Assembly: GCA_964462945.1 (NCBI GenBank)
Contig: CAYWZW010000007.1
Span: 58,105 to 122,104, forward strand
From: GCA-020343675 sp964462945
GTDB lineage: Bacteria > Planctomycetota > Phycisphaerae > Sedimentisphaerales > Anaerobacaceae
Direction: 5' to 3'
DNA: 64,000 nt
In this document: positions 53,892 to 62,290 of the stretch, piece after piece
Layout: each line of letters begins with the position of its first letter
How positions within the stretch are numbered: the stretch's first letter is position 1
Notes under the pieces: model-generated
Database searches by the model: none
Seen by the model: the letters and a program-made list of their open reading frames with translations, nothing else
Told to the model about the DNA's origin: nothing
Made by a program: the position numbers and the translations under genes

Positions 53892-54566
53892 TCATGATGT
53901 TTGGACAGCCAGAGAGAAGACAGAGACTGGGACCTCCCGCCTTGTCGTTCCCGATGCAAACACATGTTTATCTAACGCCATGATCCTTTCGGTCGTCCCA
54001 CGGTCGTAGAACTGCTGCCCGCACCGCCGGCACACACACGCCGGAACGTTCTCTACAGCAAGCAACCTTCCATCCACCCAGAAGGCCGATTTGACCAGAT
54101 CCTCAACGGTCTGCGATTGGCAGTACTTGCACAGGAAAGTCTCTTGATGGTCCTGATTTGCTCCGATTGGTCCAGGTGCATGCTTTTCTTGATGATAAGT
54201 CGATTCAAGAGACGTAATCTGCGACTCGACCGGTACTTCAGGACGACGATCCTTCATGGTGAGTCGGACCTGCGTCAGAGAGTAGACAGGGACACGAATC
54301 CGCCGCTTTGCCTTTGCTGGCGGATATGTTATTACCTCCTGAATTCCTTGTGTAATTTCTTCCTCGAAAAATTGCTCCCCGCATCCCTCACACAGCCGCA
54401 CGGGGATATCTTCTATCACAATTATTCCCGTCTCAGTCCAAAACGCCGCTTTGATGACGTCTTCGTTGGCATCGCAGCCGCAGTATTTACACCGCAGCGC
54501 AGCTTGAGATTGCAGATCTTCCCGTCCTTCTTGCGTCCCTTTTTGCCGCTCCTGTTCCGTCGCCAT
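53892..54566 (-). CDS. Tandem YgiT-type zinc-finger protein
   Basis: 224 residues with two MqsA/YgiT-like N-terminal zinc fingers: CKYCGC...CEGCGEQFFEEE (about 27-70) and CKYCQS...CRRCGQQFYDRG (about 140-185). Each is followed by an E/R-rich helix and a VPV-type strand (RRIRVPVYSL; RREVPVSVFSL), the usual YgiT order, so the gene looks like an internal duplication of a YgiT-type protein. YgiT proteins are antitoxin-like or regulatory; the toxin partner expected upstream is absent. Start after GAGGTGAGCT. The 3' end carries a duplicated 28-base sequence. Confidence 0.8.
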   Translation of the reverse strand: MATEQERQKGTQEGREDLQSQAALRCKYCGCDANEDVIKAAFWTETGIIVIEDIPVRLCEGCGEQFFEEEITQGIQEVITYPPAKAKRRIRVPVYSLTQVRLTMKDRRPEVPVESQITSLESTYHQEKHAPGPIGANQDHQETFLCKYCQSQTVEDLVKSAFWVDGRLLAVENVPACVCRRCGQQFYDRGTTERIMALDKHVFASGTTRREVPVSVFSLAVQTS

Positions 54567-54644
54567 AGCTCACCTCACTGGGAGTGTCTCACAGAGATAT
54601 TGGCGAGAGAGGAAAAAGTACCTCTCTGCTCGTTGAAGGCCCAC

Positions 54645-55616
54645 TTACCCTCGTACCATCTTTTCCGCAGCCGTAACGATGTCATCAGCTCTTACCCTCA
54701 TGTAGTTAATCATTTCCGGCGCACCCGGTGGAGGGGCGTCAGGGAACGCCAGCCTCTTGAACTTGGCGCCTGGCACTGCCTCAGCCGCTCTGGCAATAAT
54801 CTCAACGCAGTTACAGAAGTTGTAGGAGCCGTCGTCGGACGTTAACAGCCTGCCGGTCTTCTTAACCGACGCAATGATTGTCTCCATAACGTCCTCTAAT
54901 GGTGCCAATGTCCGGGGGTCGATAAATTCGGCGCTGATCCCTCGCTGCCTAAGCTGCTCAACCGCCTTGGCAATCTCAACTGTCTGTGGTGCGTACCCAA
55001 CGATGGTAATATCTTTACCTTCTGTACGAATGACGGCCTGACCTATAGGAACGATATAGGACTCGTCTGGAACGTCCGGACCCGATGCAGGAACCGGGTA
55101 CTGGCAGAATACGACCGGATCAACATCTCTGATAGCTGAGACCATCAAACCCTTGGCATCATAGGGATTGGAGGGAATGACCACCTTTAGTCCGGCCAGC
55201 CGGGCATAACAAGATTCAAGTCCCGCGTCGGCATGCTGCCCGGCTTGAAATGGCGATCTCCCTTGCATATCGGCCCAGAGCACCATGGGAAATGCTGCCT
55301 GCCCGCCGGTCATGTGGCGAAGCTTGCCGGCATGGTTGAACATCAATTCATAGGGAATGAGGGTGGTCATGCTCGGTATGTGGGCAATGGCTCGAACACC
55401 AATCATGGACATGCCCATTGCACCTCCGACGATCCAATTCTCGTCGATGGCGCTGAACCGTGCTCGCCAGCGCCCAAACTCCGCTTCCAGATTGATGGTG
55501 CGTTGTTCCCAGCGGGCAACCGGCTGCTGGTATTCGTATAAAAGAATCAGCAGCTTGTCCCGCCGCATTTCTTCTTGGATGGCCTCAAGAATCGCATAGG
55601 TCATACTCTTTGGCAT
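54645..55616 (-). CDS. 2-oxoacid/acetoin dehydrogenase E1 component, beta subunit
   Basis: Beta subunit of the thiamine diphosphate E1 of pyruvate- or acetoin-type complexes. 323 residues, normal length. Landmarks: AILEAIQEEMRRDKLLIL at the start, GGAMGMSMIGVRAIAHIPSM, GSYNFCNCVEIIARAAEAVPG, and the C-terminal FPDAPPPGAPEMINYM. Start after AAAGGAGGCAAAGACC. It lies 21 bases after the alpha-subunit gene. No E2 (lipoyl acyltransferase) or E3 gene is in the window. Confidence 0.92.
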   Translation of the reverse strand: MPKSMTYAILEAIQEEMRRDKLLILLYEYQQPVARWEQRTINLEAEFGRWRARFSAIDENWIVGGAMGMSMIGVRAIAHIPSMTTLIPYELMFNHAGKLRHMTGGQAAFPMVLWADMQGRSPFQAGQHADAGLESCYARLAGLKVVIPSNPYDAKGLMVSAIRDVDPVVFCQYPVPASGPDVPDESYIVPIGQAVIRTEGKDITIVGYAPQTVEIAKAVEQLRQRGISAEFIDPRTLAPLEDVMETIIASVKKTGRLLTSDDGSYNFCNCVEIIARAAEAVPGAKFKRLAFPDAPPPGAPEMINYMRVRADDIVTAAEKMVRG

Positions 55617-55637
55617 GGTCTTTGCCTCCTTTCGTTT

Positions 55638-56834
55638 CTAGCTTTTATGCAGAGGAACCGCACCTTCGGCAAAAACATTCAACAGCCCGTCCTCGGGTTT
55701 TGGAACGGGCTGAGCCTCGGCAAATGCAGCGGCGTTCTCAACCGCTTGTCTGACTTCTGCCGCAATCTCGTCGGCCCGCTTTTCAGTCAGGATCTTTTCG
55801 TCCACCAAGAACCCTCTAAATCGTGTTATGGGGTCTTTGGCCAACCACTCCCTCAGTTCCCTATCCGAGCGATAGCCCAGGCCAAAAGCACCATCCATGC
55901 CAATCTTGGCACCAGACATTCCGTAGTGGTCATACCACCGGTAGGTCTTGCACTCAATGACGGTGGGGCCACCTCCAGCGCGGGCCTTTTCCACGGCGTA
56001 CTTCGCCACATCGTAAACGGCCAGGACATCATTGCCATCCACTACGCGCCCCTCAATGCCGTAGCCCTCAGCCCTTCGGGCTAGATCTTTGATGCCATAT
56101 ACGTCTGAGCATCGCACCCAAATCTGGAATTGATTGTTTTCGAGTATGCAAATCCACGGTAGTTTGTAGGTGGCAGCGCTGTTTGCCGCACTGGTGAAGA
56201 AGCTTCCTTGTATGGATCCATCCCCACCAAAACTGACCACCACTTGGTCAGTTCCCTTGACCTTGATTCCGTAGGCGGCTCCTGCGCCCATCAGATGTGA
56301 CGCTCCCACAATGCCGTTCATCCCCAAGATGCCCAAACTCATGTCCGTTATGTGTAGAGAACCACCATAACCTTTACAATACCCCGTGGCCTTGTGAGTG
56401 ATTTCGGCCAGCATGAGGTTGAGATCGCCGCCTTTGGCAATCAGGTGACCGTGGCCGCGGTGAGTACTGGCGATGTAGTCATCTTGCCTCAGGGCGCTAC
56501 AGGCACCCACGGCGATAGCCTCCTCTCCTACATATAGATGTGCCACACCACGGAAACCTCCTTTAAGCCCCAGGTCTTTGATCTTCGTTTCCCATAAGCG
56601 GATCTTCAACATGTCGGTGTACATGGCCGTAAGCTGCTCAGTCGACAGACCATCGACGTATGTGCGAGCATTCTGAGCTCTTGCCAGCCTGGCAGTGCCG
56701 GCAGAGAAGAAGATAGAGCCCGCGCCAATCGCACCCAGGCCCTGGATAAATGCCCTGCGTGAAACTGTCTTTGAGTCTTTTCTCTTCGTGGAAAGAGCCG
56801 CTTTGCGCTCGCTGATATTACCTTGCGGATTCAT
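55638..56834 (-). CDS. 2-oxoacid/acetoin dehydrogenase E1 component, alpha subunit, with Tat-like leader
   Basis: 398 residues from the ATG at 56834, seven bases from AAGGAG. Thiamine diphosphate motif GGDGSIQGSFFTSAANSAAT...NNQ (GDG-x-NN type), HRGHGHLIAKGGD, and GYGGSLHITDMSLGILG are all standard for the E1 alpha family. The first ~45 residues contain SRRAFIQGLGAIGAGSIFFS, a twin-arginine signal, then an Ala-rich site (AGTARLARA). Such a leader is abnormal for a cytosolic E1 and would place the enzyme in the periplasm if functional, where no E2/E3 or thiamine diphosphate supply is expected. Confidence 0.9.
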   Translation of the reverse strand: MNPQGNISERKAALSTKRKDSKTVSRRAFIQGLGAIGAGSIFFSAGTARLARAQNARTYVDGLSTEQLTAMYTDMLKIRLWETKIKDLGLKGGFRGVAHLYVGEEAIAVGACSALRQDDYIASTHRGHGHLIAKGGDLNLMLAEITHKATGYCKGYGGSLHITDMSLGILGMNGIVGASHLMGAGAAYGIKVKGTDQVVVSFGGDGSIQGSFFTSAANSAATYKLPWICILENNQFQIWVRCSDVYGIKDLARRAEGYGIEGRVVDGNDVLAVYDVAKYAVEKARAGGGPTVIECKTYRWYDHYGMSGAKIGMDGAFGLGYRSDRELREWLAKDPITRFRGFLVDEKILTEKRADEIAAEVRQAVENAAAFAEAQPVPKPEDGLLNVFAEGAVPLHKS

Positions 56835-57127
56835 TTGGAGTCTCCTTAAAATACCTCCGTACTTAGTGCCCACGCCTGCAATTTAATCATCAAAAAAACG
56901 AAAATGCAAAGCTAAATAACGACCGCTATTACAATCAGGCAAATATGAGTGAGAATCCAATGAGCTTGGAATCTGCCCGAGAGGCTCTGTCGACCGGCAT
57001 GCCGCCCTATCATGGCAGTGCAAAAAGGAGATACCACAATACAGACCCGGCCGGTAGTAAATGGTGGGTACAGCAGCCGCTGAGAAGGCGCGATTTCTTC
57101 TGCAAGCGGAATCTTACCCCTTGCCGC
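56835..57127. other. Non-coding gap
   Basis: About 290 bases; an open frame on the plus strand lacks a ribosome site and codon bias. It probably holds the promoter of the E1 genes. Confidence 0.35.
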
Positions 57128-57289
57128 TCAAATTTGCGTCACGATATTCGGACAAGTGAAAGCCAGGTTCAAGATAGCCCTTCGGACTTCTCGGTCGTTC
57201 TTGATCAAATCAACCAAGACCTTGGCCAGCTCATTCTTGCTTGTATGATTCAAAAGAACTGTCTCCGTGTGTTGTTTTTCAAAGCTCAT
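57128..57289 (-). CDS. Small protein downstream of the methyltransferase
   Basis: 53 residues from the ATG at 57289 (MSFEKQHTETVLL), preceded by GGGGAGGTGATATT, a strong ribosome site. Helical, charged (KNELAKVLVDLIKNDREVRR) and ending CPNIVTQI. No family recognised. The same C-terminal code recurs near 53880. Starts four bases after the 42-residue ORF. Confidence 0.5.
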   Translation of the reverse strand: MSFEKQHTETVLLNHTSKNELAKVLVDLIKNDREVRRAILNLAFTCPNIVTQI

Positions 57290-57293
57290 AATA

Positions 57294-57422
57294 TCACCTC
57301 CCCAGCCAGAACCATTCAAGACGGAAACCAAAGCCGGTTTTCTTATTGATCCATAACTCGGCAGGCGCTTCACTGTCGCTACGCTCGTATCCTTGCCGTT
57401 CAAGCTCTTTGTCTATTGCCAT
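57294..57422 (-). CDS. Small protein downstream of the methyltransferase
   Basis: 42 residues (MAIDKELERQGYERSDSEAP...), ATG at 57422 with GGAG about ten bases upstream. It has Trp-rich WINKKTGFGFRLEWFWLG at the end. Starts 19 bases after the methyltransferase stop and precedes the 53-residue ORF on the same strand. No family recognised. Confidence 0.45.
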   Translation of the reverse strand: MAIDKELERQGYERSDSEAPAELWINKKTGFGFRLEWFWLGR

Positions 57423-57441
57423 TTTTCGTAGTCTCCGCGCC

Positions 57442-58314
57442 TTAGGACAGGCGCTGCTCGTTTTGTAGCAGGGGCTGAACCTTTTCAACTGGCTTCTTGA
57501 AGATGACGCAATACTCATGTTTAATAGGCACATCTTCCATCTTGCCGTAAGTCTTGTTGTCACTCGTGCAGTTATGCTGGACCTTGACGATGATGCTCCG
57601 AATTTCACCGTATGGAAAATTGAGCACGTCTTTGACAATAGGTGTGTATTTCCCGCTTCTTCGAACGTCACCAATCAGGACCGCCAGTCTGCCACCAACC
57701 TCCAACGCCTCATAGCAGCGCTTCAAACAGACGATCAGAAGGTTTCGGAATGTTTCATAGCTTTCGCAGTTGCTTAAATCATTTGGGTCATTGTCACTGT
57801 ATCGGATAATGTTCCAGTATGGCGGGTGTATCCACACAAAGTCAAACTTGCCGGGCAGGTCTTGCTTGCTCAAATCAAAGCCTTCCCGAAGGTCACCACC
57901 CCAATAACTGATGCCGGTCTTCTTATACTTGTTCAGGCCTTCAACAACGTCTCTGCTCGTGCCGGATCCCTGCATGGGGTCGGCAACTCGTTTCGCACAA
58001 TATTTGAGGACGAGATTCTTAATCAATCTTCCGTCACAATTGCCTCTATATCGGGAATCACCCCACAGCCGGCACCTGTCAGGGTAAGAAACTACAGAGG
58101 TCATGTCCTCATCTTCCGCATAGACGTCATAAAATCCTTCACCCAGCCGATTCAGAAGTCCGTTGCTTACAGCCTCAGAAAGTCTCGCTCTTATTGTATG
58201 CTCCGGCGTACCAGGCTTCTGGCGCAGTATTTCGATGTGCATTTCCCGGATATGGCTTGCACCGTTGGAATCGACAAACTCCAGGATAAGAGTTCTGATC
58301 GAAACATCTGACAT
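57442..58314 (-). CDS. Winged-helix DNA methyltransferase
   Basis: 290 residues from the ATG at 58314, five bases from GGGGAGG. A winged-helix-like N-terminal domain (about 5-70, HIEILRQKPGTPEHTIRARL) precedes an S-adenosylmethionine methyltransferase: motif I DPMQGSGTS (112-120), motif IV HPPYW (163-167), the variant of DPPY typical for N6-adenine or N4-cytosine methylation. Order I then IV. No restriction nuclease gene is adjacent. It lies divergent to the DruA operon, and could be a self-marking, regulatory or modification enzyme. Confidence 0.88.
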   Translation of the reverse strand: MSDVSIRTLILEFVDSNGASHIREMHIEILRQKPGTPEHTIRARLSEAVSNGLLNRLGEGFYDVYAEDEDMTSVVSYPDRCRLWGDSRYRGNCDGRLIKNLVLKYCAKRVADPMQGSGTSRDVVEGLNKYKKTGISYWGGDLREGFDLSKQDLPGKFDFVWIHPPYWNIIRYSDNDPNDLSNCESYETFRNLLIVCLKRCYEALEVGGRLAVLIGDVRRSGKYTPIVKDVLNFPYGEIRSIIVKVQHNCTSDNKTYGKMEDVPIKHEYCVIFKKPVEKVQPLLQNEQRLS

Positions 58315-58902
58315 TTTGACCTCCCCTGGCTCAAGCGGCCAGGCCTCATGGGATGGGGCTGGCCGCTGTATGGAGGTCGTTCGATGTAACAAAATCCTCT
58401 TGGTGCGGACAATAGCTTGTTTCAGAGCCGAAAACGGCGTATTAGGCTGGCGTACCACTTGGATTTGGATCACAAGCGCTTGATATCTAAGGACTTATAG
58501 GCCGATAAACATTGACCTCAGAAGCCGGAATCCTCCTGCGTCAGAGCGACTACGGGCGGGTGAGTTTTCCCCACCTGAAAAAAAAGTGAAAATCTGCGAA
58601 AAAAAGCGTCTACATTTTGGGGTTGAGATACGCTTTACTCTATAGGAAGCATAGAATTTGGCGTCCGCTATTCGCTTGCTGGCCGGAGTGCTAAATTCAT
58701 GTCTTGCGAGGGCCCCGGCCCGAAGAGATATGTTTTGAGGAAATACCAATGGCGGAAAAATATTGACAGACAGTCATCAAACATTCACAATCGAGAATCA
58801 ATTGGATGGCCTACAACCACCCCACGAAGAACGAGAGGCGATAAAAGGCCGTTGGAGATTATAGATGGCGAGAAAATGTAGCGGACAGTTTTAATACCTC
58901 AG
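58315..58902. other. Divergent regulatory region
   Basis: About 590 bases between the methyltransferase and the DruA operon. It holds the TTGACA promoter (listed) and A-rich runs at about 58575-58615. No gene found. Confidence 0.5.
58763..58791 (+). promoter_or_regulatory. Sigma-70-like promoter of the DruA operon
   Basis: TTGACA at 58763, 17 bases, CACAAT at 58786. It is about 110 bases before the small leader ORF. Confidence 0.55.
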
Positions 58903-58992
58903 ATGAGGCGGAGATCAGGAAAACCACGCATGAGTAGCGACTTGGAAGAATGCACTGATAAACCTGAATGGAGGCGATCTGAACTCCCGTGA
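58903..58992 (+). CDS. Possible leader ORF coupled to druA
   Basis: 29 codons (MRRRSGKPRMSSDLEECTDK...) ending in TGATG, so the stop overlaps the start of the DruA-like gene. An internal ATG at 58930 may be the true start. No family, weak ribosome site. It may set up translational coupling or be a remnant. Confidence 0.3.
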   Translation: MRRRSGKPRMSSDLEECTDKPEWRRSELP

Positions 58993-60137
58993 TGAGGCTT
59001 TCGGCAAAGTATCTGAGGAATGCAATTGGCCGGTCTCTCCGGATGCAGGGATACTCGGTCAGGCATGGTGTAATCCAAGTGCCGGGAAATCCATCCAAGG
59101 ATGACTATCGTGCTCTGAACGCGCTGGCCGTCAAGAAAAGGCTGGAGAAATCGGGACCGGGAGTGCAACGGTACGAGGAGGACCTTCTCAAGTACATCGC
59201 CAACGGGCGGGAGGTTGCGCCGCAGAGCTTCTCTCCCAAGATGGTTCTGGTCCAACCAGAGTCCGAACACGAGCTCCTTTTCCGGTACGCTTGTCTGCAT
59301 TGGAGCATTCCTGTCTCGGCAGGCTATGGGAGGAGGTTAAGGTTCCTCATTTTTGATGAGGACAACGGCAAACTAATCGGGTTGTTCGGTTTGGGGGACC
59401 CGGTTTATGCAATGCAGGCGAGAGACCAGTGGATTGGGTGGGACAGAGATGCGAAAGCCGAGCGGCTTTACCATGTGATGGACGCTTACGTCCTCGGCGC
59501 GGTTCCACCGTATTCATTTCTGTTGTGCGGGAAGCTTGTGGCGATGCTCGTTTGCAGCAATGAGGTAAGAGAGGCATTCCGCAAGAAGTATGCCGGTCAA
59601 GAATCACTCATTAGAAAAGAAACGAGACTGGCGTACCTCGCGTTGGTAACAACCACGTCTGCACTGGGACGTTCTTCTATTTACAACCGCATACGTGTAA
59701 ACGGGCACGAGTACTGGACGAGTGTTGGGTTCACAAGAGGGTCGGGTGAATTCCACTTCTCCAATGGTATATATGACAAGATCCGCGCATACGTCGAGAG
59801 ATACTGCAAACCCACTGCGAAGCATGAAGAGTGGGGGAGTGGATTCAGGAACAAGCGGGAAGTCGTCCGAAAGTGTTTGTCTAAGATAGGGCTCTCGGCA
59901 GACCTCCTCTATCACGGCATTTGCCGCGAAATTTTCACCGCGCCATTGGGCCGAGAATCACTGCGTTTCCTGCGTGGTGAAGTGGAACGACCCTGCTTCT
60001 ACAACTGGCCTGCGGGGGACTTAACTGAGACCTTCAAAGAGCGATGGCTGCTTCCGCGAGCAGCCACAAAACCTGATTATCAGGACTTTTCACGAGATGA
60101 TTACCGAATTTGGAATGGAAAGAAAGGAACGAGGTGA
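58992..60137 (+). CDS. druA: DruA-like protein (DUF4338), Druantia-type defence family
   Basis: 381 residues. The diagnostic block is about residues 112-200: RLRFLIFDEDNGKLIGLFG, ARDQWIGWD, and MDAYVLGAVPPYSFLLCGK followed by LVAMLVCSNEVREAF, as in DUF4338/DruA. DruA is a component of some Druantia anti-phage systems; its activity is not settled. In the families known to me it occurs with a large DruE helicase, which is not seen here. The ATG at 58992 overlaps the leader ORF stop; a GTG one codon upstream is possible. Next gene starts six bases after its stop. Confidence 0.82.
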   Translation: MRLSAKYLRNAIGRSLRMQGYSVRHGVIQVPGNPSKDDYRALNALAVKKRLEKSGPGVQRYEEDLLKYIANGREVAPQSFSPKMVLVQPESEHELLFRYACLHWSIPVSAGYGRRLRFLIFDEDNGKLIGLFGLGDPVYAMQARDQWIGWDRDAKAERLYHVMDAYVLGAVPPYSFLLCGKLVAMLVCSNEVREAFRKKYAGQESLIRKETRLAYLALVTTTSALGRSSIYNRIRVNGHEYWTSVGFTRGSGEFHFSNGIYDKIRAYVERYCKPTAKHEEWGSGFRNKREVVRKCLSKIGLSADLLYHGICREIFTAPLGRESLRFLRGEVERPCFYNWPAGDLTETFKERWLLPRAATKPDYQDFSRDDYRIWNGKKGTR

Positions 60138-60142
60138 TAACG

Positions 60143-61147
60143 ATGTATATTCTCTTATCATCCGCATATCGGCCCAGATATCGGGAAGACATCCTTCGCT
60201 GCCTTGCTGCGCCGATCGGTGCCAAAATCCAATTCAGGTATGATTTGAAATGGGTGCACCAAGAGATTAAAGATGACCCACATAGTGCCTCCGGCGAGGG
60301 ATTGGTGTGTTTTGTGGATAACGATGCTACCGGAACGTTGCCCATGACTCCGGTCCGACTCGTCAATATTCTGGACGTGCAAAGACATGGTTCTACTCTT
60401 AGCCTAACGTTCGCGGTCGGGGACTTTGCTTTTGCCCCAGCCAACGACTTTACACGGCAGTTGGCAAGCCATGCAGGAAAGCTCAGTCCCAGTAAGGATG
60501 ATGCTGGCAGTATAACCGGATGTTACTTTTTCAGAATCGGCACGCCGGTGGCGAACCTCAAGAGAGCCAGTGACCTTGCTATATGGGAGCAAACCGTTGA
60601 CCTGGTCTCGCAATACCCCAAGTTCGGAACAGAGGAGTTTTTCTGGGCCATTATTGGCGTCACGAAGAAAGGTGATGAGACTTCTTTCGACAGATTTCGG
60701 AGACTGCCAACAGAGCTCGACTCGAATTCGGTATACGATGTAGCATTGTACCATTACTCCCCGAAGGACATGCGTTCAGAAACAAGATACTGTTTGTCGT
60801 TACGTTCCGGGAGTGCATTGACAGCCGTTACCGATGAGTCGGTCGTCGTTGATTCTCGCTACGACCTTAAGCACTTTCTCGTTCGTACAGAATCACCTTT
60901 GTGGTCTTCTGACATAGGGTGGCTGGTGATTGGCGTGCCCGGCAAGTGGACTGTTGATTTGAATTTCAAGGTTAGAGCGTCGTGGCTCAAGAGTCTCGGT
61001 CTGGTTGCAATTGGCGGCGTACTCCTTGCGGCAAGCAACGTCATCCCAATGTTGAGAGAAGCACCGACTCCGTGGCCAGCGGTTGTGGGTTCTGTCGTTG
61101 CAGCGCTCTTCGCAGCCGCCGCGTTAAGGTACGGGTTAGGTAGATAG
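60143..61147 (+). CDS. Protein of unknown family with two C-terminal membrane helices
   Basis: 334 residues from the ATG at 60143 (MYILLSSAYRPRY), preceded by GAGGTGATAACG; an upstream ATG at 60110 overlaps druA. The main part (1-270) has no recognised domain. Hydrophobic segments at about 283-302 (LGLVAIGGVLLAASNVIPML) and 310-330 anchor the C-terminus in the membrane. It is six bases after druA and twelve before the NurA-like gene, so it belongs to the operon. A membrane-located sensor or effector would fit. Confidence 0.8.
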   Translation: MYILLSSAYRPRYREDILRCLAAPIGAKIQFRYDLKWVHQEIKDDPHSASGEGLVCFVDNDATGTLPMTPVRLVNILDVQRHGSTLSLTFAVGDFAFAPANDFTRQLASHAGKLSPSKDDAGSITGCYFFRIGTPVANLKRASDLAIWEQTVDLVSQYPKFGTEEFFWAIIGVTKKGDETSFDRFRRLPTELDSNSVYDVALYHYSPKDMRSETRYCLSLRSGSALTAVTDESVVVDSRYDLKHFLVRTESPLWSSDIGWLVIGVPGKWTVDLNFKVRASWLKSLGLVAIGGVLLAASNVIPMLREAPTPWPAVVGSVVAALFAAAALRYGLGR

Positions 61148-61159
61148 GGAAGGAGAGAC

Positions 61160-62290
61160 TTGAGGGACGCATTTGCTGACCTCCCTGATGCTCTAGTCCG
61201 AGACCTACTCGCTAAAGCAACGCCTGTTGCCGAAGGGGTCTGCCGAAATCTGACAGCGCTTCGGGAGGCGAGAGTTCGTTTGTGCACCGAGGCACAGAAT
61301 CATCAGTTGATCTGCCGAAAGGCGGACTTAGACGTTCCGAGAGAGCCTTCTGTTGTTGGCGTGGACGGTTCGTACCAGGTTCATCGTCTCACGGCACTCG
61401 ACCTGTGCGCGGCAGCGGCAGTGGCTGTGGAAGGCACTTCGAAGGAAGCCAAACGAGAGTGGGAAGAACCCCATCACGACATGTGGGTGGACGGTCTTTC
61501 CCACCGCATTGATACCGTTGGTGTCCTGCGAGGAATGATGGTCTCGATGGAGATGACACTCGCATCGCAAGCCCCCCACGATCTTGTCCTATTGGACGGG
61601 TCGTTCTCATCCTTGATTATCTATCTGAACCAGGCTCTCACAAAGTTGGATGACTGCGCGAAGAGCTTGGCTGACGAGTTCTTGACTCGGTGGAACAGCG
61701 GCATCATTGGACAGTTGAAGGGGCTCCTGAGGAGCGACCGGACCGTTGCCATCCCCAAGTTCACTTCGCGCAACGAGTTCCTTCGGGGCAACATGCTGAC
61801 CCCTCCCGTCATAGTGGATGGCAAGACACTCGCCACGATGATTCTCAGCCCGGGTGAGTACAGCCGGCCGTTACCTATTCATGACGCCAGTGATCCGGCT
61901 AGTCAGCAGGTGGATCACCTATCCGAAAAGTACTGCCCTAAAAACGACATGGCTGAACTCGTCGTGGATCTGAAAGGGCTCCGCGTCATCTACTTCAGAC
62001 CGTACGGGTGGTTGCCCGCTCTTCGCATGGAGTTGCCTTCGTCTGTAGCATCCAGCAATACCAGACTGGCAATTGTCCTGGAAGGAGTCATGCGCCAATT
62101 CTTTAGCCCCGCGGTGATTGAGCCCTATCCGCTTTTTCTGGCTGATCGGATGGTCAAAAGCCTGGGAGCCGGGGTTGCCGTGATCGAGCAGACTGTCGCC
62201 CAGCATGTCGCTGCTGAATCGCCGGATGTCGAGAATACACTGCTGTTTCTTCAAAACTACCGCACAGAAGGCGGACGCGGAGGTGTCTAA
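61160..62290 (+). CDS. nurA: NurA-like nuclease
   Basis: 376 residues from the TTG at 61160, five bases from GGAG. NurA signature acidic sites: VVGVDGSYQVHRL (Asp69) and DLVLLDGSFSS (Asp146), with a downstream K/N pair in VAIPKFTSRNEF and a C-terminal YPLFLADRMVK segment. NurA works with HerA, resecting DNA ends. The stop overlaps the HerA start (TAATG). HerA-NurA pairs occur in archaeal repair and in bacterial defence islands. The middle is unlike typical NurA in length. Confidence 0.8.
   Translation: MRDAFADLPDALVRDLLAKATPVAEGVCRNLTALREARVRLCTEAQNHQLICRKADLDVPREPSVVGVDGSYQVHRLTALDLCAAAAVAVEGTSKEAKREWEEPHHDMWVDGLSHRIDTVGVLRGMMVSMEMTLASQAPHDLVLLDGSFSSLIIYLNQALTKLDDCAKSLADEFLTRWNSGIIGQLKGLLRSDRTVAIPKFTSRNEFLRGNMLTPPVIVDGKTLATMILSPGEYSRPLPIHDASDPASQQVDHLSEKYCPKNDMAELVVDLKGLRVIYFRPYGWLPALRMELPSSVASSNTRLAIVLEGVMRQFFSPAVIEPYPLFLADRMVKSLGAGVAVIEQTVAQHVAAESPDVENTLLFLQNYRTEGGRGGV

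Noticed and set aside
56945..57349. Plus-strand open frame of 134 codons
   Set aside because: No ribosome site, overlaps a better supported minus-strand small ORF, and no recognisable protein features.
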